A DNA stretch of 11,426 bases, taken from NCBI GenBank assembly GCA_005877565.1, contig VBOK01000156.1, positions 1 to 11,426 on the forward strand. The letters run 5' to 3'. The position numbers and the translations under genes were made by a program. The stretch comes from Nitrospirota bacterium. Lineage in GTDB: Bacteria > Nitrospirota > Nitrospiria > Nitrospirales > NS-4. Every line of letters starts with the position of its first letter. Within the stretch, counting starts at the first letter, position 1. Shown here in pieces: positions 7,863 to 11,426 of this stretch. The notes under the pieces were generated by a model. That model made no database searches. It saw nothing but the letters and a program-made list of their open reading frames with translations, and was not told the origin of the DNA.

Positions 7863-9053
7863 GTGTCTGGCGCGGATCGTCCTGTTCAGACTGGAACCAA
7901 TGATTCGCGAGAACATCCTGACCTGGCTGTTGTCATTCCTGCCTGGAACGAGCGGGAAAACATCGAACTGCTCCTTCCAGCGCTCAAGGAGATGATCGCC
8001 GACTTGGGCCTTACGGCGGAGATTGTCGTCGCGGACGCCGACTTGTCCCACCGACCGGTATTCCTGGAAGAGTTCTGGCGACGGCGCGACGAGGCGGAAG
8101 TGTTGATCGCCTCCCGCTACGTCCCAGGCGGGCGGGCTGACATGAGCCGGTTCCGGAGGTTGCTGAGCCATATTCTGAACCGCACTTACAGCCGCGTCCT
8201 GTCATTTCCGCTCCGCGATCTTTCCAGCGGGTTCCGTATGTACCATCGCGACGTGCTGTTGGGACTCACGCTGGTGGCGCGGGACTTCGACGTGTTGGAA
8301 GAGATCCTGATTCGGGTGCATGCGGAAGGATGGCGCATCCTCGAGATTCCGTTCCATTATATGTCTCGGGGCTCCGGCCGCTCTCACGTGCGGCTCTTCA
8401 AGTTCGGATGGGCCTTCACGAAAACCCTGGTGCGGATGTGGAAGCTGCGCAACTCCGTCGCTGCGGCCGATTACGATCACCGGGCCTTCGACAGCCCGAT
8501 CTGGCTGCAGCGGTACTGGCAACGAACGCGACATCGGATCGTCCTCGGCTTTCTGGAGGACCGGAAGAGCGTCCTGGACATCGGCTGCGGATCCAGCCGG
8601 ATCATCCAGGACCTGCCGGACGCGGTTGGGCTGGACATCCTCCAACATAAACTGCGTTGGCTGAAGCCGCGTCATCGCTTGCTGGTCCGGGCGAGCTGCA
8701 ACCGGCTCCCGTTCCGAACGGGCAGCTTTGCCGCGGTAATCAACTCCGAAGTGATCGAGCATGTCCCTGACTGCCATGACATCTGGTCGGAGATGTGGCG
8801 GGTCCTTCGGCCTGGCGGAATCCTGGTAGTTGGCACACCGGACTACAACCGCTGGCTCTGGTGGGTGCTTGAGTGGATCTATGGAAAAGTCCTGTTCGGC
8901 GCGTATGCGCATGAACATATCACGCATTTCACCCGAGAGGAGGTCGCCAGACGTCTTCGGGCCATTGGGTATGAAATCCTGGACTGCCGCTACGTAGGGT
9001 TTTGTGAGATGATCTTTAAAGCAAAGAAACCACCACCGGCAGCAACGCGATGA
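7863..9053 (+). CDS. Bifunctional GT2 (polyprenyl-phosphate sugar type) glycosyltransferase-methyltransferase with apparent internal deletion, GTG start
   Basis: This 396-residue fusion has a GT2 domain (about residues 20-200) followed by a class I methyltransferase domain (about 215-390). The GT2 part starts AVVIPAWNERENIELLLPAL. It has the DXD-type DADLSH at 58-63, then IASRYVPGG, DLSSGFRMY and a HYMSRGSGRSH block, the pattern of dolichol/polyprenyl-phosphate mannosyl- or glucosyltransferases. The methyltransferase part has LDIGCG (238-243), SEVIEH (295-300) and MWRVLRPGGILVVGTP. The unusual point is residues 53-60: the strand EIVVAD runs straight into DADLSH. In GT2 enzymes the 'DDGS/DGGS..T' motif and about 45-50 residues separate these two acidic sites. 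The in-frame loss would remove part of the nucleotide-binding fold, so GT2 activity is doubtful. The GTG start has GGAGG 9 bases upstream and follows the previous stop by 4 bases. The 3' end overlaps the next ATG (ATGA). Confidence 0.85.
   Translation: MSGADRPVQTGTNDSREHPDLAVVIPAWNERENIELLLPALKEMIADLGLTAEIVVADADLSHRPVFLEEFWRRRDEAEVLIASRYVPGGRADMSRFRRLLSHILNRTYSRVLSFPLRDLSSGFRMYHRDVLLGLTLVARDFDVLEEILIRVHAEGWRILEIPFHYMSRGSGRSHVRLFKFGWAFTKTLVRMWKLRNSVAAADYDHRAFDSPIWLQRYWQRTRHRIVLGFLEDRKSVLDIGCGSSRIIQDLPDAVGLDILQHKLRWLKPRHRLLVRASCNRLPFRTGSFAAVINSEVIEHVPDCHDIWSEMWRVLRPGGILVVGTPDYNRWLWWVLEWIYGKVLFGAYAHEHITHFTREEVARRLRAIGYEILDCRYVGFCEMIFKAKKPPPAATR
8028..8045 (+). other. Apparent in-frame deletion junction in the GT2 domain
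   Basis: Two acidic motifs of the GT-A fold that are normally far apart, the end of the second strand (VVAD) and the metal-binding DADLSH, share one aspartate region here at residues 55-60. The bases gcggacgccgac at the joint could reflect recombination across a short GAC-rich match, but only one copy remains, so this cannot be shown. Confidence 0.55.
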
Positions 9054-10267
9054 ATGTCCTCTTCCTCTCCGAAGTGACGGCTGCGAATGCCCGCAACGGA
9101 GCCGAACGGACCTTGCGGGAGCAGGTGCTGGGGCTCGGCAAGCGCGGCCATGCTGTTTCGGTAGTGACCCGTGCTATGGCCGAGGACCCCAGGCTTGCCG
9201 TCTCGGTGGACGGGGCCACAGAACACCGGTATCCGTTCTCCCGGCGCAATGAAGTCGCCTTCGTCCTTTCGTCGGTTGTGGGATCACTGCGGGCGCTCAA
9301 TGGCGCTGCGGTTCGCCACGACTTTGATGCGACCCTCATCCATCAATCATTAGCGGGGCTGGGACCGATCATCTTTCAACGCGCACGAGCACGGCGTTGG
9401 GTTTACATGTGTTTGTCCCTGGCTCATGAGGAGTACCTGTCCCGGAACCAGCCGGGCAAGACGCCGGGTGAACGGATGCTGCGGCGACTCAATGCCTATG
9501 GACGCTGGTGGGTCGAGCGGGCGGTCATGCGGCGGTGTTCACGAGTCATCGTTATGAGCGATTTTATGAGGAAGCGCGTGCTTGCCGCACACCACATTCC
9601 CGAGAGCAAGCTATGCCTCCTCCCCGGCGCGGTGGATCACCGGAAATTTCATCCGGTCGCCGACCGGGCGTCAATCCGGAGACAGCTCGGCCTGCCTACA
9701 GATTGCATGGTTCTCTTCACAGTTCGGAACCTGGGTCCCCGTATGGGTCTGGAGAATCTGCTCCGCGCGTTGAACGAGCAGGGGGAGGAGTTACGTGACG
9801 TCCTGGTCCTCATCGGAGGGGAAGGGCCTTTGCGGCCGATGCTCGAGGGCTTGATCAGAAATCTCGACCTGACCGGGCGGGTGCGACTTCTCGGCTTCAT
9901 CCCCGAAGAGTATCTCCCGCGGTACTATCAAGCCGCCGATCTGATGCTCCTGCCGACGGCCGAACTGGAAGGCTTCGGATTGGTGACGGTGGAAGCACTG
10001 GCCTGCGGCACGCCGGTTCTCGGTACGCCGGTGGGCGCAACGCCGGAGATTCTGGCTCAAGTGGACCCTGTCCTCCTTACAGAGGGCCATGACCCCGGTG
10101 CGATTGCCAAGGGTGTGTGGCGCCTCCTCCGTCTCTTTCGCGAGCGCCCGGAGGAACGGATCCGTCTGAGCTCCTGCGGAAGACGATTGGTCGAAGAGAC
10201 CTACACGTGGGATCTGCATGCCGAGCAGCTGGAGCGGATTCTCGAGGAGAACAGCACTGAAGACTGA
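9050..10267 (+). CDS. GT4 family glycosyltransferase (GT-B fold)
   Basis: This 405-residue retaining glycosyltransferase is full length for its family. The N-terminal domain opens MNVLFLSEVT, then NGAERTLREQV and GLGKRGHAVSVVTR, the usual first strand, glycine-containing loop and helix of GT4 enzymes. The C-terminal domain has LFTVRNLGPRMGLENLL (the donor-binding R-x-P-x-K-G region in a variant form with R-M-G), LIGGEGPL, and the E-x7-E signature EGFGLVTVE with E307 and E315, followed by CGTPVLGTPVGATPEIL. There is no signal peptide or obvious membrane helix, so it should act on the cytoplasmic face with a nucleotide sugar. The ATG overlaps the upstream stop by 4 bases (ATGA) and has no good Shine-Dalgarno, which points to translational coupling. 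The C-terminus overlaps the probable start of the next gene by about 50 bases. The sugar is unknown. Confidence 0.9.
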   Translation: MNVLFLSEVTAANARNGAERTLREQVLGLGKRGHAVSVVTRAMAEDPRLAVSVDGATEHRYPFSRRNEVAFVLSSVVGSLRALNGAAVRHDFDATLIHQSLAGLGPIIFQRARARRWVYMCLSLAHEEYLSRNQPGKTPGERMLRRLNAYGRWWVERAVMRRCSRVIVMSDFMRKRVLAAHHIPESKLCLLPGAVDHRKFHPVADRASIRRQLGLPTDCMVLFTVRNLGPRMGLENLLRALNEQGEELRDVLVLIGGEGPLRPMLEGLIRNLDLTGRVRLLGFIPEEYLPRYYQAADLMLLPTAELEGFGLVTVEALACGTPVLGTPVGATPEILAQVDPVLLTEGHDPGAIAKGVWRLLRLFRERPEERIRLSSCGRRLVEETYTWDLHAEQLERILEENSTED

Positions 10268-11426
10268 GCCATCCAGCCTAACCCCGAAAAAGGTGGTTCA
10301 TATCATCACACGACTCGATCACGGAGGGTCGGCGCGCGAGACTATCCAGACGGTGCTGGGGCATGATCGGGGTCGGTTCTGCGTCAGTCTCGCGTTTGGA
10401 CGGCCAGACACAATGACCGCAGACGATGCCGTGCTGCTGAAAGCCGATCTGCAACAGCTTGGCCAGGCCGGCGTGGCGGTGTTCCAAGTGCCACCGTTGG
10501 TGCGCGAGATCAATCCGGTGCTGGATGCGTGGGCCACCTTTGCCCTGTGGCGGATGCTGTGCCGCGTGCGACCGGAGGTGGTGCATACCCATACCTCAAA
10601 AGCGGGTGCAGTGGGGCGCCTCGCCGCCTGGCTGGCCGGCATCCCCGTGGTGATCCATACGCCGCACGGGCACCTTTTCTATGGTTATTACGGGCGGTTC
10701 CTGAGTTCGCTCGTTTGCTTCGGCGAGCGGTTCCTCGCCCGGCTGACCGATCGCATCGTGACACTGACGGATCGGGGAGCAGAGGAGCATGTCCGGTACA
10801 AGATTGCCGGTCAGCAGAAGTTTGTGACGATTCACGGCGGGAACTCCCTTGCACCGTTCCGCTCGATGCGGGTGAATGCCACCTTCAAGCGCAGGGAATT
10901 GGGACTCCCGCCGGAAGGACCGATCATTGGTACAGTGGGCAGGCTGGTTCCCATCAAAGGTCACACCTGGCTTATCCGCGCCGTGCCGCGAGTGCTGGCC
11001 GAATTCCCACAGGCGTGTGTCGTCCTCATTGGCGACGGGCCGTTACGTGGCGAGCTCAAGGAGTTGACGGCTGAGTTGGGAATCAGCCCGCACGTTGTGT
11101 TTCTGGGCACACGGCATGATATACCGGAATGTCTAGCGGCCCTGGATCTCTTCGTCCTTCCATCGCTCAACGAGGGTATGGGACGGGCCTTGGTCGAAGC
11201 GATGGCAATGGGCCGCCCCGTCGTTGCCACGCGTGTCGGCGGCATCCCGGACGTCGTCACTGACGGGGCAACCGGCCTGCTGGTTCCGCCTCGGGATGAT
11301 CGAGCGCTGGCCGATGCCATCCTCACCTTGCTGCGGGATCGGCGTCTCTTGGCCGCATACGGTGAAGCGGCGCAACGGCGTGTCGATGAGCGATTTGACA
11401 TCGAAACGATGGTGCGCAGTATTGAA
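10218..11426 (+). CDS. GT4 family glycosyltransferase, 3' partial
   Basis: This open frame runs off the window end, with 403 codons present and nearly the whole enzyme covered. Recognisable parts are VVHIITRLDHGGSARETIQT (first strand and glycine-rich acceptor loop), VVHTHTSKAGAVGRLAAWLAG, the conserved TPHGH motif, GTVGRLVPIKGH (about 239-250), LIGDGPLRGEL, and the E-x7-E signature EGMGRALVE with E319 and E327, then RPVVATRVGGIPDVV. This subgroup is common in exopolysaccharide and O-antigen loci. The start is uncertain. The ATG at 10218 has GTGGGA 5 bases upstream but overlaps the previous gene by 50 bases and adds about 25 polar residues. A GTG at 10293 would begin exactly at the conserved first strand but lacks a spaced Shine-Dalgarno. 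A non-standard CTG at 10257 is a third option. No stop codon occurs up to base 11426. Function and neighbours imply cytoplasmic glycan extension. Confidence 0.87.
   Translation, partial: MPSSWSGFSRRTALKTEPSSLTPKKVVHIITRLDHGGSARETIQTVLGHDRGRFCVSLAFGRPDTMTADDAVLLKADLQQLGQAGVAVFQVPPLVREINPVLDAWATFALWRMLCRVRPEVVHTHTSKAGAVGRLAAWLAGIPVVIHTPHGHLFYGYYGRFLSSLVCFGERFLARLTDRIVTLTDRGAEEHVRYKIAGQQKFVTIHGGNSLAPFRSMRVNATFKRRELGLPPEGPIIGTVGRLVPIKGHTWLIRAVPRVLAEFPQACVVLIGDGPLRGELKELTAELGISPHVVFLGTRHDIPECLAALDLFVLPSLNEGMGRALVEAMAMGRPVVATRVGGIPDVVTDGATGLLVPPRDDRALADAILTLLRDRRLLAAYGEAAQRRVDERFDIETMVRSIE

Noticed and set aside
8202..8927. A 241-codon open frame on the - strand
   Set aside because: It is the complement of the GT2-methyltransferase gene, Arg/Pro/His-rich with no recognisable fold; GC-rich coding DNA often leaves the opposite strand open.
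3..11426. Insertion sequences, CRISPR repeats, tRNA genes or defence genes
   Set aside because: I saw no transposase, inverted terminal repeat, regularly spaced repeat, tRNA-like fold or nuclease motif; almost every base is accounted for by glycan-type coding sequence.

Overview
The window is a GC-rich (roughly 60% by eye), densely packed bacterial locus for surface glycan or lipid-linked sugar assembly. All nine genes lie on the + strand, and the largest gap between them is 39 bases. Neighbouring genes abut or overlap by 4 to 50 bases, and several use GTG or TTG starts, so the window looks like the interior of one long, translationally coupled operon. Both ends are cut inside genes. No RNA gene, insertion sequence, CRISPR array, promoter or terminator is visible. 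The protein style (FemAB protein, GT2-methyltransferase fusion, DUF2079 and GT39 proteins) recalls Nitrospirota or other GC-rich environmental phyla, but no marker gene here proves this.

Positions 3-4906 hold three large polytopic membrane proteins of the GT-C type: a GT87/DUF2029-like transferase (5' end missing), a DUF2079 protein and a GT39/ArnT-like transferase. The last two carry soluble C-terminal parts. Proteins of this class normally take sugar from a polyprenyl phosphate carrier on the outer face of the inner membrane.

Positions 4946-11426 hold six cytoplasmic-type genes: a GT4 glycosyltransferase, a FemAB-like aminoacyl or acyl transferase, a class I SAM methyltransferase, a fusion of a polyprenyl-phosphate-type GT2 domain with a second methyltransferase, and two more GT4 enzymes, the last running off the window. 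A plausible division of labour (inference) is that the GT4 enzymes build a glycan on the cytoplasmic face, the GT2 domain makes a polyprenyl-phosphate sugar, the GT-C proteins use such donors outside, and the methyltransferases and FemAB protein decorate the product. No polymerase, flippase or export gene is in view.

The oddest observation is that two genes two kilobases apart, the FemAB gene and the GT2-methyltransferase fusion, each appear to lack an internal, in-frame block near the N-terminus compared with their families: about 30-37 residues in the first and about 45-50 in the second. Conserved motifs are missing in both, while the flanking sequence is well conserved. They may be genuine recent deletions, relaxed or altered enzymes, or assembly errors.
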